From an uncultured Selenomonadales bacterium (lineage in GTDB: Bacteria > Bacillota > Negativicutes > Selenomonadales > Selenomonadaceae), in contig CALFJB010000038.1 of the NCBI GenBank assembly GCA_937877565.1, positions 1 to 59,183 on the forward strand: a DNA stretch of 59,183 bases, written 5' to 3'. Positions 38,792 through 47,194 of this stretch are shown in pieces. Under the pieces are notes generated by a model. The model had not been told where the DNA came from and did not search any database. It was given only the letters and a program-made list of their open reading frames with translations. The position numbers and the translations under genes were made by a program. Every line of letters starts with the position of its first letter. Position 1 is the first letter of the stretch.

Positions 38792-39130
38792 TTAAACAAG
38801 CTCAATTAAAACCATAGGTGCAGAATCGCCACGACGTGGACCAAGTTTTAAAATTCTTGTGTAGCCGCCGTTACGATCGCCGTACTTTGCGGGAATTTCT
38901 TCAAAAACTTTGTGAACAACTTCAACATCTGCAACGGCTTGAATTGCTAAACGTCTTGCCGCAAGATCGCCGCGTTTTGCAAGCGTTATAACTTTTTCGG
39001 CAAATTTGCGAAGTTCCTTAGCGCGTGCTTCGGTCGTTTCAATTCTTCCGTGAGTAAAAAATGCGGCGAGAAGACTTTTAAACAACGCTTTTCTTGCGCC
39101 GGTGTTCTTGCCGAGTTTTCTATAACTCAT
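38792..39130 (-). CDS. rplQ: 50S ribosomal protein L17
   Basis: A 112-residue large-subunit protein near the peptide exit tunnel. It begins MSYRKLGKNTGARKALFKSL and has the short bacterial form ending in GDSAPMVLIELV. It is the last gene of the alpha cluster, 21 bases after rpoA. The cobalt/energy-coupling transporter genes that often follow are absent. Confidence 0.97.
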   Translation of the reverse strand: MSYRKLGKNTGARKALFKSLLAAFFTHGRIETTEARAKELRKFAEKVITLAKRGDLAARRLAIQAVADVEVVHKVFEEIPAKYGDRNGGYTRILKLGPRRGDSAPMVLIELV

Positions 39131-39151
39131 GTTATTATCCTCTCTTCAAAA

Positions 39152-40171
39152 TTATTCTTCGTTCATATAAGTATTTTCATCAGTCTTGAATGACAAGCCG
39201 TATTCTTCGAGCTTTTTCTTAACTTCTTCCAAAGATTTACGCCCCAAATTGCGAACTTTCATCATATCTTCTTCAGTGCGTGCAACCAAATCGCCAACTA
39301 CGCTGATACCGGCGCGTTTTAAACAGTTGAAAGATCTAACGGACAAGTCTAAATCTTCAATCGTGGTGTTAAGTATGCGCTGTTCGTCATTTTCCGGCGG
39401 CGGCGGCGCAACCAAACTTGGCTGTGGTGGGAAGTCAATTTCTTCCTCTTCTTCAACGACTTCTTCAGGTACAAGCCCTTCAATCGCTTGGAAAAGTTTC
39501 AAATTGCCAATTAAAAGTTCAGACGCCTTTGCAATGGCTTCTTCCGGCTTAATTGTGCCATTCGTCCAGACTTCCAAAATTAATTTATCGTAGTCCATGA
39601 CGTTTCCAACGCGCGTATCTTTAACTTCATATTTAACGCGTTGAATTGGCGAAAAAATTGAGTCGATTGGAATTGTTCCTATAATATCCTCGTTGCCTTT
39701 ATTTTTTTCCGCCGAAACGTAGCCGTAACCGTGCTCAACAGTCATTTCGATATTTAAGCTGGCGTTTTCGTTAAGCGTTGCAATGTGTAAATCTTTGTTT
39801 ACAACTTCAACATCAAGATCGCAGATAATATCAGCACCGGTAATATTTTTAACCTTACCTTTTTCGCCGTCGGCTTCAATTCTGATTGTATGCTGTTCGT
39901 CGCCTTCCATTTTCAAACAAAGTTGCTTAATGTTCAGCACAATGTTTGTAACGTCTTCAATAACGCCGGGAACGGTTGAAAATTCGTGCAAAATACCATC
40001 AATTTTAATTGACGTGACAGCCGCGCCTTCAAGTGAAGATAAAAGCATACGGCGCAGAGCATTTCCAATCGTATGACCGTAACCGGGATGCAACGGCTCA
40101 CAAATGAAACGTCCGTATTTGCCGTTAGGGCTAAGTTCCTCAATTTCAATTTTTGTTTCGATGTCTATCAT
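39152..40171 (-). CDS. rpoA: RNA polymerase alpha subunit
   Basis: A 339-residue protein. The N-terminal assembly domain has GYGHTIGNALRRMLLSSLEG; the C-terminal DNA/activator-binding domain has LDLSVRSFNCLKRAGI and VRNLGRKSLEEVKKKL. The linker (about residues 235-262) is longer than usual and has two blocks, one Glu-rich (EEVVEEEEEID) and one Pro-rich (PPQPSLVAPPPP). The gene is about 20-25 residues longer than common Firmicutes homologues. A single-arm TTAGGG element lies in the spacer before it. Confidence 0.97.
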   Translation of the reverse strand: MIDIETKIEIEELSPNGKYGRFICEPLHPGYGHTIGNALRRMLLSSLEGAAVTSIKIDGILHEFSTVPGVIEDVTNIVLNIKQLCLKMEGDEQHTIRIEADGEKGKVKNITGADIICDLDVEVVNKDLHIATLNENASLNIEMTVEHGYGYVSAEKNKGNEDIIGTIPIDSIFSPIQRVKYEVKDTRVGNVMDYDKLILEVWTNGTIKPEEAIAKASELLIGNLKLFQAIEGLVPEEVVEEEEEIDFPPQPSLVAPPPPENDEQRILNTTIEDLDLSVRSFNCLKRAGISVVGDLVARTEEDMMKVRNLGRKSLEEVKKKLEEYGLSFKTDENTYMNEE

Positions 40172-40200
40172 CTAACAATAACCCTCCTGCCTGTTTGATT

Positions 40201-40232
40201 CAGGGATTAGCCGTCAAGCGTTAGGGATTAGG
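40201..40232 (-). repeat. TTAGGG/CCCTAA element, one arm
   Basis: CAGGGATTAGCCGTCAAGCG then TTAGGGATTAGG on the plus strand, between rpsD and rpoA. The opposite arm is missing or degenerate. Confidence 0.6.
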
Positions 40233-40307
40233 ATTTTTAAATTTTTCCTGTCGTCCACAATCTTAACAGCTAATCTTTGATATAACCAAATTACAAACCG
40301 GCAGATA

Positions 40308-40901
40308 TTATCTGGAATAAAGTTCAATGATGGACTGTTCATTAATTGGAACGTCAATTTCATCACGGCTCGGGAATCTGACAACATTGCCTTTTAAAGC
40401 AGTTTGATCTGATTCAAGCCACGCAGGCGCACTCAAAGCGTTGTTAGTTTCTTTAATTGCTTTAAAAAGTTCGTTGCTCTGGCTTTTTTCGCAAACTTCG
40501 ATAACGTCGCCTGCTTTAACAAGTGCTGACGGAATATCAAGGCGTTTGCCATTAACCGTAATATGTCCGTGACTGACAATTTGACGCGCTTGACGGCGGG
40601 TATTTGCAAAGCCAAGACGGAAAACAACGTTATCAATGCGGCGTTCGAGTAAAATCAAAAGATTTTCGCCGGTAACGCCTTGCATTGTTTTAGCTTTTTC
40701 GTAGTAGCCGCGAAATTGACGTTCAAGGACGCCATAAATAAATTTAGCCTTTTGTTTTTCTTTGAGCTGTAAGCCGTATTCGCTAACTTTACGTTGAGTG
40801 CGTTGAGCTTTGCGCTTAGATTGACGCGCACGCCCAATTACAGCGGGTTCAATCCCGAGCGAACGGCAACGCTTTAAATCAGGTACTCTATCAATAGCCA
40901 T
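40308..40901 (-). CDS. rpsD: 30S ribosomal protein S4
   Basis: A 197-residue primary 16S-binding protein. It is the C-minus type: the N-terminus is MAIDRVPDLKRCRSLGIEPA rather than the four-Cys zinc form. The S4 domain is LERRIDNVVFRLGFANTRRQ with VSHGHITVNGKRLDIPS. In many bacteria S4 represses the alpha operon. It lies 15 bases after rpsK. Confidence 0.97.
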   Translation of the reverse strand: MAIDRVPDLKRCRSLGIEPAVIGRARQSKRKAQRTQRKVSEYGLQLKEKQKAKFIYGVLERQFRGYYEKAKTMQGVTGENLLILLERRIDNVVFRLGFANTRRQARQIVSHGHITVNGKRLDIPSALVKAGDVIEVCEKSQSNELFKAIKETNNALSAPAWLESDQTALKGNVVRFPSRDEIDVPINEQSIIELYSR

Positions 40902-40916
40902 ATAAAAATACCTCCA

Positions 40917-41309
40917 TTAAACTCTTCTGCGTTTTGGCGGACGGCAGCCATTGTGCGGAATTGGCGTAACGTCTTTAATCATGTTGACTTCAAGACCGGT
41001 TGCCTGCAACGAACGAATAGCCGCCTCACGACCTGCGCCGGGACCTTTAACAAAAACTTCAACCTGTTTCAAGCCATGTTCCATTGCAGCCTTTGCCGCA
41101 ACTTCAGCCGCTTGTTGAGCCGCAAATGGTGTGCTTTTACGCGAGCCACGAAAACCGAGACCGCCTGCACTTGCCCATGAAAGGGCGTTGCCGCTTTTAT
41201 CAGTGATTGTTACGATTGTATTATTAAACGTGGAACTGATATGCGCCACGCCGTATTCTATATTCTTGCGAACTTTTTTCTGTTTGCGAACAGTTTTTTT
41301 AGTTGCCAC
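40917..41309 (-). CDS. rpsK: 30S ribosomal protein S11
   Basis: A 130-residue platform protein of the small subunit. It shows GVAHISSTFNNTIVTITD, GFRGSRKSTPFAAQQAAE and the C-terminal DVTPIPHNGCRPPKRRRV. It sits in the rpmJ-rpsM-rpsK-rpsD-rpoA-rplQ order, but is separated from rpsM by a 121-base spacer filled with repeats. Confidence 0.98.
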   Translation of the reverse strand: MATKKTVRKQKKVRKNIEYGVAHISSTFNNTIVTITDKSGNALSWASAGGLGFRGSRKSTPFAAQQAAEVAAKAAMEHGLKQVEVFVKGPGAGREAAIRSLQATGLEVNMIKDVTPIPHNGCRPPKRRRV

Positions 41310-41330
41310 AGAATTTGCCTCCTTAATTAG

Positions 41331-41434
41331 TTGTTAGGTGTTAGCGGTTAGCGGTTAGGGAATTTTAACTAATCCCTAATCCCTGTAAATGCGACGAATA
41401 GGAGCATTTACTCCCACTAGCCCCTAATCCCTAG
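41331..41434 (-). repeat. TTAGGG/CCCTAA palindromic element with nested hairpin
   Basis: A G-rich arm (TTAGGTGTTAGCGGTTAGCG) is followed by a CTAATCCCTAATCCC arm, then the small hairpin GTAAATGC/GCATTTAC (41385-41411) and another C-rich block that contains the complement of the rpsM stop codon. It occupies the whole rpsM-rpsK spacer. Confidence 0.85.
41385..41411 (-). repeat. GTAAATNC hairpin, copy 1
   Basis: GTAAATGC and GCATTTAC are an exact inverted repeat around the 11-base loop GACGAATAGGA. A second copy with one changed base pair lies at 50343-50369. Confidence 0.8.
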
Positions 41435-41802
41435 TCTTTCTTCTTGCCTTGAACGAGTTTCTTCGGACCTTTGCGGGTACGAGCATTATTTTTGGTGTTT
41501 TGTCCACGAACAGGAAGACCAAGACGGTGGCGGCGTCCGCGATAGCAGCCAATATCAATGAGTCGCTTGATGTCCATCTGAATATCACGACGAAGATCGC
41601 CTTCAACGACGAAATTGTGATCGATGGCATCACGAAGTTTTACAACTTCATCATCCGTGAGATCTTTTGTGCGGGTATCAGGATTAACTCCTGTCATTTC
41701 TAAAATTTTTTGTGATGTTGGAAGACCAATTCCAAAAATGTAAGTCAAGGCGTATTCAATACGCTTATCACGTGGCAAATCTACACCGGCTATACGTGCC
41801 AT
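41431..41802 (-). CDS. rpsM: 30S ribosomal protein S13
   Basis: A 123-residue head protein that contacts L5 and tRNA. It begins MARIAGVDLPRDKRIEYALT and ends in the basic tail TKNNARTRKGPKKLVQGKKK. Its TAG stop codon is shared with the adjacent C-rich repeat arm. It lies 24 bases after rpmJ. Confidence 0.98.
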   Translation of the reverse strand: MARIAGVDLPRDKRIEYALTYIFGIGLPTSQKILEMTGVNPDTRTKDLTDDEVVKLRDAIDHNFVVEGDLRRDIQMDIKRLIDIGCYRGRRHRLGLPVRGQNTKNNARTRKGPKKLVQGKKKD

Positions 41803-41826
41803 AAATTTTTCACCTCCTCAAAAAAA

Positions 41827-41940
41827 TTATCCCTGACGCTGTTTGTGCTTGGGATTTTCACAAATAACCATTACGCGCCCTTTGCGTTTGATAATTTTGC
41901 ATTTGTCGCAAAGACGTTTTACTGACGGCTTAACTTTCAA
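41827..41940 (-). CDS. rpmJ: 50S ribosomal protein L36
   Basis: A 37-residue zinc-type L36: CDKCKIIKRKGRVMVICENP followed by KHKQRQG, with the C-x2-C, C and H zinc ligands. The start is TTG (minus strand 41940-41938) after AAGGAGGCGG. It is the first gene of the alpha cluster, behind a promoter about 30 bases upstream. Confidence 0.95.
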   Translation of the reverse strand: MKVKPSVKRLCDKCKIIKRKGRVMVICENPKHKQRQG

Positions 41941-41966
41941 AATTACCGCCTCCTTAACAAATTGGT

Positions 41967-41995
41967 AATGTAGCATAAATTTCTTAATTTGTCTA
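41967..41995 (-). promoter_or_regulatory. Putative promoter of the alpha cluster (rpmJ to rplQ)
   Basis: On the minus strand TAGACA (41995-41990), 17 bases, TACATT (41972-41967), with TGC before the -10 (extended -10). Confidence 0.6.
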
Positions 41996-42015
41996 GTCTT
42001 TTTTTCGGCTAAAAA

Positions 42016-42058
42016 TTAGTAGTTAGTCGTTAGACTGAAACTAGCGGCTAACTACCAA
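42016..42058 (-). repeat. TTAGNNGTTAG palindromic element variant
   Basis: TTAGTAGTTAGTCGTTAG, a 7-base loop (ACTGAAA), then CTAGCGGCTAACTACCAA: a compact hairpin related to the TTAGGG elements, between infA and rpmJ. Confidence 0.7.
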
Positions 42059-42134
42059 CAAAAATTAAAGATTTACGACTTAAAATTTTTTATTTCTGAA
42101 CAAAATTCTAAAAAAATTTTCGGCAACTTCCAAA

Positions 42135-42353
42135 TTATTTGAAACGATAAGTAATTCTGCCTCTGGATAAATCATAGGGCGTCAATTCGATTGTAACTTT
42201 ATCGCCGGGCAAAATTCTGATGAAATTCATTCTGATTTTGCCGGAAACGTGCGCCAAAACTGTATGCCCGTTTTCCAGTTCAACTTGAAACATTGCATTT
42301 GGTAAAGCCTCTAGGACTTTGCCTTCTACTTCGATTACGTCTTGTTTTGACAT
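42135..42353 (-). CDS. infA: Translation initiation factor IF-1
   Basis: A 72-residue S1-like OB-fold protein binding the ribosomal A site: VIEVEGKVLEALPNAMFQVE, GKIRMNFIRILPGDKVTIEL, PYDLSRGRITYRFK. It follows adk by 5 bases; the map gene normally between them is absent. Confidence 0.97.
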   Translation of the reverse strand: MSKQDVIEVEGKVLEALPNAMFQVELENGHTVLAHVSGKIRMNFIRILPGDKVTIELTPYDLSRGRITYRFK

Positions 42354-42358
42354 ATTTT

Positions 42359-43000
42359 TTACCTCAATGCCGCTTCAAGGTCGGCTGTTACCTTTGATAT
42401 TGGTTGGCGTCCGTCGATTTCGGTGTACTTGCCGGCTTTTTTGTAGTATTCAATCAGAGGGCGCGTTGACGCTTCGTAGACGCTCAAGCGGTTTTTCATT
42501 GTCTCGGCGTTGTCATCGGCGCGTTGATAAAGTTCGCCGCCGCAATTATCGCAAACATTTTCTGCCTTTGAAGGATTAAATTTGACGTGGTAGGTTGCGC
42601 CGCAACTTTTGCAGATTCTGCGACCTACTGCGCGTTCAATTAATTCTTCCGCCGGTACGTGAATGTTCAACACTCTGTCCAATTTCATATTCAAATCAGA
42701 TAAAATCTTTTCAAGGGCATCTGCTTGATCTACCGTGCGCGGGAAACCATCTAAAATAAAGCCGTTCGCACAATCCGCCTTGCTCAAACGTTCCTTGACT
42801 ATTCCAACTGTTACTTCATCGGGGACTAACGCGCCTGTATCCATACACGCCTTAGCTTTTTTGCCTAATTCAGTGCCTTCTTTGACTGCCGCGCGGAACA
42901 TATCGCCCGTTGATATTTGCGGTATACCAAATTTTTTTACTAATTCAGCCGCCTGCGTACCTTTACCGGCACCAGGAGGTCCCATTAAGATTAACTGCAT
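42359..43000 (-). CDS. adk: Adenylate kinase
   Basis: A 213-residue enzyme interconverting ATP, ADP and AMP. The P-loop is LMGPPGAGKGTQAAEL; AMP-binding FILDGFPRTVDQADAL; the LID carries a four-Cys zinc site (CKSCGATYH ... CDNCGGELYQR), the Gram-positive form. It lies 18 bases after secY in the usual secY-adk order. Confidence 0.97.
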   Translation of the reverse strand: MQLILMGPPGAGKGTQAAELVKKFGIPQISTGDMFRAAVKEGTELGKKAKACMDTGALVPDEVTVGIVKERLSKADCANGFILDGFPRTVDQADALEKILSDLNMKLDRVLNIHVPAEELIERAVGRRICKSCGATYHVKFNPSKAENVCDNCGGELYQRADDNAETMKNRLSVYEASTRPLIEYYKKAGKYTEIDGRQPISKVTADLEAALR

Positions 43001-43018
43001 TTTTAGTTCCTCCTAAAA

Positions 43019-44275
43019 TTACTTCATAAAGCCTTCGTAATGGCGCATAACGACCATTGCCTCTATTTGTTTCATCGTGTGCATCGCTACACTTACTACG
43101 ATTAGTAACGCTGTCCCGCCGAAGTACACGCCTTGTATGTGCGTTGCTCCTGCTATTAAATTTGGCAATATTGCTATAAATGATAAAAAGATACTTCCTG
43201 CCAATGTCAACCGCGTTAATACGTAGTCTATATAATCCGCCGTCGGTTGCCCCGGTCTTATTCCCGGTACAAATCCACCGTACTTTTTCAAATTCTCCGC
43301 TATATCTGGGATTTTCACTGTTACCGCCGTATAAAAATATGTAAAAAAGATTATCAGCAGTACGTAGATTGTGGATTGTAGCGGCGTTCCCCATTCAAAG
43401 TACGCCGCTATTTGTTTCAGCGTCGTATTGTCAACGAATTGTACGACGGTGAGTGGGAACATCAGCACACTTGACGCAAATATTATGGGGATGACGCCGG
43501 CTTGATTCACTTTCAGCGGTATATGTGAAGTATGTCCGCCGTATGCTCTGGAACCTACCACGCGTTTTGCATATGTGATTGGGACTCGTCTATAGCCCGC
43601 CTCAACGTATATTACGAACACTATCATTGCCACTGCGATTATTGCGAAGAATACCGCGCTGAAGTAGCTGATTGTACCGGCTTGCAGGTAGCTGTAGATC
43701 ATTCCTATATTTTTTGGCAGTGCCGCTACTATTCCGGCGAAGATTATCAGCGATATTCCATTGCCTACACCTTGAGCCGTGATTTGTTCGCCTATCCACA
43801 TTAACAAAGTTGTTCCCGCCGTCAACGTGATTGCTATTATCAGTATGTTTACTGGACTTGGATTGAGTATCGCCGCTTTTAAGCCGATTGACATTCCCAA
43901 CGCTTGGAAGAATGCTAGTACTACCGTTAGATACCGCGTGACTTTCGTTGTCTTTTTGTGTCCTTCCGCGCCTTCCTTGCTCCATTGCTCCAGCGTCGGC
44001 GATACTACCGTTAGCAACTGGATGATTATCGCCGCGTTGATGTACGGCGTGATGCTCATCGCAAATATCGAAAACTTACTGAACGCCCCGCCGCTAAATA
44101 AATCCAATAGCCCAAACAAACTGCCATTTTGAAACAATCTTTCTATCGCAGTCGGATCAACTCCAGGTACCGGTATGTGCGTGCCCATTCTGAATACTCC
44201 AAACATTATCAAAGTAAAGATAATTCTTTGGCGTAATTCGGGGATTTTTACTATATTTGAGAGTGCGTCAAGCAC
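43019..44275 (-). CDS. secY: Protein translocase subunit SecY
   Basis: The 418-residue ten-helix channel of the Sec translocase. It begins ELRQRIIFTLIMFGVFRMGT and has the lateral gate helices, and the cytoplasmic loops GEQITAQGVGNGISLIIFAG and FVPGIRPGQPTADYIDYVLTR. It starts 1 base after the rplO stop codon. Its base composition is visibly less A/T-biased at wobble positions than the neighbouring genes. Confidence 0.97.
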   Translation of the reverse strand: MLDALSNIVKIPELRQRIIFTLIMFGVFRMGTHIPVPGVDPTAIERLFQNGSLFGLLDLFSGGAFSKFSIFAMSITPYINAAIIIQLLTVVSPTLEQWSKEGAEGHKKTTKVTRYLTVVLAFFQALGMSIGLKAAILNPSPVNILIIAITLTAGTTLLMWIGEQITAQGVGNGISLIIFAGIVAALPKNIGMIYSYLQAGTISYFSAVFFAIIAVAMIVFVIYVEAGYRRVPITYAKRVVGSRAYGGHTSHIPLKVNQAGVIPIIFASSVLMFPLTVVQFVDNTTLKQIAAYFEWGTPLQSTIYVLLIIFFTYFYTAVTVKIPDIAENLKKYGGFVPGIRPGQPTADYIDYVLTRLTLAGSIFLSFIAILPNLIAGATHIQGVYFGGTALLIVVSVAMHTMKQIEAMVVMRHYEGFMK

Positions 44276-44276
44276 T

Positions 44277-44717
44277 TCAAATCACCTCAGTTTTACCGCC
44301 CGCCGCCTCAATCTTTTGCACAGCAGTTTTGGTAAATCCCTGCGCTCTAACAGTCAATTTCTTTTTGAGTTCGCCGTTGCCGAGAATTCTGATTCCGTCA
44401 TAAACGTTTTTCAAAATTCCGGATTCAACGAGTGCAACTGCGTCAACTTCTGCGCCGTCGTCAAAACGGTTTAAAGTTTCAACATTGACTTCAGCAAATT
44501 CTTTAGCCCAAATATTTTTAAAACCGCGTTTAGGCAAACGGCGATAAATTGGCATTTGACCGCCTTCAAAGCCCGGACGAACGCCGCCGCCGGAACGTGC
44601 ATTTTGTCCTTTATGTCCGCGACAAGAAGTCTTGCCTCTGCCGGAACCTGTACCGCGTCCAACGCGTACTTCTTTTTTGCGTGAACCTTCGGCTGGTTGA
44701 AGTTCATTTAATTTCAT
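44277..44717 (-). CDS. rplO: 50S ribosomal protein L15
   Basis: A 146-residue protein of the large subunit: MKLNELQPAEGSRKKEVRVG, GRGTGSGRGKTSCRGHKGQN, FEGGQMPIYRRLPKRGFKN. Directly upstream of secY in the spc cluster; a repeat-filled spacer separates it from rpmD. Confidence 0.98.
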   Translation of the reverse strand: MKLNELQPAEGSRKKEVRVGRGTGSGRGKTSCRGHKGQNARSGGGVRPGFEGGQMPIYRRLPKRGFKNIWAKEFAEVNVETLNRFDDGAEVDAVALVESGILKNVYDGIRILGNGELKKKLTVRAQGFTKTAVQKIEAAGGKTEVI

Positions 44718-44746
44718 TTTGATACCTTCCTTATTTCTAAAGGAAA

Positions 44747-44799
44747 CTAGGGATTAGGGATTCTTTACTAGTCCCTAACCCCTAGCCACTATTCCCTAG
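44747..44799 (-). repeat. TTAGGG/CCCTAA palindromic element
   Basis: CTAGGGATTAGGGATTC, then CTAGTCCCTAACCCCTAGCC and ATTCCCTAG, between rpmD and rplO. Confidence 0.85.
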
Positions 44800-44985
44800 T
44801 TATTCAGCAATTTCTTCAACTTTAACCAAGTGTTTAACCTTGAAAATCTGTCCGCGAATTGTCGGCGCATCAGGTAAAATCTTAAAAGAATTGAGCTTGC
44901 GAAGTCCCAACGCTTTTACAGTTTTACGTTGCGTTTCAGGATAACCGATAAGGCTTCTGGTTAAAGTAACTTTCAATTTAGCCAT
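44800..44985 (-). CDS. rpmD: 50S ribosomal protein L30
   Basis: A 61-residue short-form L30: KLKVTLTRSLIGYPETQRKT, VKALGLRKLNSFKILPD. It follows rpsE by 11 bases. Confidence 0.97.
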   Translation of the reverse strand: MAKLKVTLTRSLIGYPETQRKTVKALGLRKLNSFKILPDAPTIRGQIFKVKHLVKVEEIAE

Positions 44986-44996
44986 AATTCAGCCTC

Positions 44997-45530
44997 CTAT
45001 ACAAACAATTCTTTAACAGTCTTGCCGCGCAACTGCGCTACATTTTCAGCGCGTTTCAATGTTTTCAAGCCTTCCAAAGTTGCACGCACCATATTATTTG
45101 GATTTGATGAACCTAAAGACTTTGTTAAAATGTCATGAACGCCCGCCAATTCCAATACCGCACGCGCAGGACCACCGGCGATAACGCCTGTACCTTTGGA
45201 CGCCGGACGCAACATTACACGACCTGCGCCAAAAACTCCAACTACTCCATGCGGAATGGAACGATCTTTTAAAGCAACTTCAACCAAATTCTTTTTAGCG
45301 TCGTCAACGCCTTTGCGAATTGCTTCAGGTACTTCAGCCGCTTTGCCGAGACCTACACCGACTTTGCCATTTTTATTTCCAACAACTACCAACGCGCTGA
45401 ATGAAAAACGGCGACCGCCTTTAACAACTTTTGCTACACGATTTATAAAAACAACTTTCTCCTCAAATTCGGGAGTTTCGTTGTCGATTCTGTCATTTCT
45501 TCTATCGTCTCTGTCATTATTTCTTGGCAA
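44997..45530 (-). CDS. rpsE: 30S ribosomal protein S5
   Basis: A 177-residue protein involved in decoding fidelity. The N-terminal extension is rich in Asn, Asp and Arg (MPRNNDRDDRRNDRIDNETP). The dsRNA-binding-like core FEEKVVFINRVAKVVKGGRR and the VFGAGRVMLRPASKGTGVIA segment follow. It lies 18 bases after rplR. Confidence 0.98.
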   Translation of the reverse strand: MPRNNDRDDRRNDRIDNETPEFEEKVVFINRVAKVVKGGRRFSFSALVVVGNKNGKVGVGLGKAAEVPEAIRKGVDDAKKNLVEVALKDRSIPHGVVGVFGAGRVMLRPASKGTGVIAGGPARAVLELAGVHDILTKSLGSSNPNNMVRATLEGLKTLKRAENVAQLRGKTVKELFV

Positions 45531-45548
45531 GTTATTAACCTCCTTTAC

Positions 45549-45908
45549 TTAGAATTTTAAACCGCCTTCACGAGCAGCCTCTGCCAATGCTTTAATTCTG
45601 CCGTGATAAATATAACCGCCGCGATCAAAAACAACTTCAGTAATACCGGCAGCCAACGCCTTTTTAGCGATAGCCGCGCCAACTAACTTTGCGCCTTCAA
45701 TATTGCCGCCATTGCCTTTGAAGTCTTTATCCATTGAACTAGCCGCCGTAAGTGTAATTTGCTTGTCATCGTCAATAATCTGTACGTAGATATGAGCAAG
45801 ACTGCGGAAAACATTCAAACGCGGACGATCAGCAGTGCCGTGAATGTGACTGCGGATACGCAAATGACGCTTTTGGCGAATTTTATTTTTATCAGCCTTA
45901 AGAAGCAT
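45549..45908 (-). CDS. rplR: 50S ribosomal protein L18
   Basis: A 119-residue 5S rRNA-binding protein: RQKRHLRIRSHIHGTADRPR, LNVFRSLAHIYVQIIDD, FDRGGYIYHGRIKALAEAAR, EGGLKF. A repeat element separates it from rplF. Confidence 0.98.
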   Translation of the reverse strand: MLLKADKNKIRQKRHLRIRSHIHGTADRPRLNVFRSLAHIYVQIIDDDKQITLTAASSMDKDFKGNGGNIEGAKLVGAAIAKKALAAGITEVVFDRGGYIYHGRIKALAEAAREGGLKF

Positions 45909-45930
45909 ACAAGGGAACTCCTTTCATTCA

Positions 45931-46012
45931 TTTTAGGTATTAGGTTTTAGCGGCTAGGTTTTAGGTAAAAATTTCAACTCCCTAATCCCTAACTCCTAAT
46001 CCCTAGCTCCTA
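45931..46012 (-). repeat. TTAGGG/CCCTAA palindromic element
   Basis: TTTTAGGTATTAGGTTTTAG, CGGCTAGGTTTTAGG, then CTCCCTAATCCCTAACTCCT and AATCCCTAGCTCCTA. The last bases are the complement of the TAG stop codon of rplF. Confidence 0.85.
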
Positions 46013-46555
46013 TTTCTTGCCGCCGGCTTTACCTTCCTTACGGATGATGTGTTCGCCGACGTATTTAATACCTTTGCCTTTGTAAGGTTCAGGTTCACGC
46101 CACTTACGAATATTGGCGGCAACTGCGCCGACTAATTCTTTGTCGATACCGTGAACGGTAATGGAAGTGGCAGTGGGAGCGTCTAAGGTAATACCTGCGG
46201 GAGCCTCAATAATAACGGGATGAGAATAACCGAGATTGAGTTGCAAGTTTTTACCTTGTTTAGCCGCACGATAGCCGACGCCAACAATTTCAAGATTCTT
46301 AGTGAAACCGTCAGTAACGCCGACTACCATATTATGAATCAAAGTGCGGGAAAGACCATGTAAACTTCTGTGCGTTTTATCATCAGACGGACGACTAACC
46401 GTTAAAATGTTGCCGTCGATGGTAATTTTCATATCTTGAGCGATCTTGCGGGCGAGTTCGCCTTTGGGACCTTTAACTTGCACCAAATTATTTTCGTCGA
46501 CTTTAACGGTAACGCCGGCGGGAATTGTAATTGGTGCTCTTCCAATACGTGACAT
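46010..46555 (-). CDS. rplF: 50S ribosomal protein L6
   Basis: A 181-residue protein near the factor-binding site: MSRIGRAPITIPAGVTVKVD, VKGPKGELARKI, EPYKGKGIKYVGEHIIRKEG, KAGGKK. The TAG stop is formed with bases of the adjacent repeat. It lies 15 bases after rpsH. Confidence 0.98.
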   Translation of the reverse strand: MSRIGRAPITIPAGVTVKVDENNLVQVKGPKGELARKIAQDMKITIDGNILTVSRPSDDKTHRSLHGLSRTLIHNMVVGVTDGFTKNLEIVGVGYRAAKQGKNLQLNLGYSHPVIIEAPAGITLDAPTATSITVHGIDKELVGAVAANIRKWREPEPYKGKGIKYVGEHIIRKEGKAGGKK

Positions 46556-46570
46556 CTTTGCACCTCCAAA

Positions 46571-46969
46571 TTACCAAACGTAAGCCAAAACTTCGCCGCC
46601 GAGACCTACATTGCGAGCTTGTTTATCGCTCATAATTCCTTTAGAGGTGGAAATAATAGCGATACCTAAGCCGCCGAGAACGCGTGGGAGTTCCTTTTTA
46701 CGGGAATATTGACGCAAGCCAGGTTTGGAAATGCGCTGGATGCCGGTGATGACTTTTTCACGTTCTGCGCCGTATTTAAGAAACACGGTAAGAATACCTT
46801 GTTTGTTATCCTGCGTGAAGGTGTAGTCTTTAATGAAACCTTCCTGTTTCAAAACTTCCGCAATAGCGGTTTTAATTTTGGAACCCGGAATTTCAACTTT
46901 GTCATGATAGACAGAATTAGCATTGCGAATGCGAGTAAGCATATCTGCAATAGGATCAGTCATTGCCAT
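46571..46969 (-). CDS. rpsH: 30S ribosomal protein S8
   Basis: A 132-residue 16S-binding protein and, in many bacteria, spc repressor: MAMTDPIADMLTRIRNANSV and, at the end, ISTSKGIMSDKQARNVGLGG, EVLAYVW. ATG at 46969 gives the standard N-terminus; the frame is open to 46993 because AGGAGG lies in it. Confidence 0.97.
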   Translation of the reverse strand: MAMTDPIADMLTRIRNANSVYHDKVEIPGSKIKTAIAEVLKQEGFIKDYTFTQDNKQGILTVFLKYGAEREKVITGIQRISKPGLRQYSRKKELPRVLGGLGIAIISTSKGIMSDKQARNVGLGGEVLAYVW

Positions 46970-46993
46970 AAGTAACCGATATCCTCCTTTCAA

Positions 46994-47179
46994 TTACCAA
47001 CTGGATTTAGTGACGCCGGGAATTGCGCCAGCGTAAGATTGTTCACGGAAACAAATTCTGCACATATCGAATTTTCTCATATAAGCATGAGGACGACCGC
47101 AGATTTTGCAACGGTTGTAACGACGAGTTTTAAATTTAGGTTCTTTAGACCATTTTTCAACTAAAGCTTTTTTAGCCAT
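46994..47179 (-). CDS. rpsN: 30S ribosomal protein S14, zinc type
   Basis: A 61-residue S14 of the zinc-containing kind: AKKALVEKWSKEPKFKTRRY, CKICGRPHAYMRKFDMCRIC supply the four Cys ligands. It ends in GAIPGVTKSSW. It lies between rplE and rpsH, in the standard position. Confidence 0.98.
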   Translation of the reverse strand: MAKKALVEKWSKEPKFKTRRYNRCKICGRPHAYMRKFDMCRICFREQSYAGAIPGVTKSSW

Positions 47180-47194
47180 TTGATAAACACCACC

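Noticed and set aside
41331..46012. CCCTAA repeats as a CRISPR array or eukaryotic telomere contamination
   Set aside because: Units are 6-8 bases with no spacers, are scattered between genes in bacterial operons, and flank ordinary bacterial ribosomal genes.
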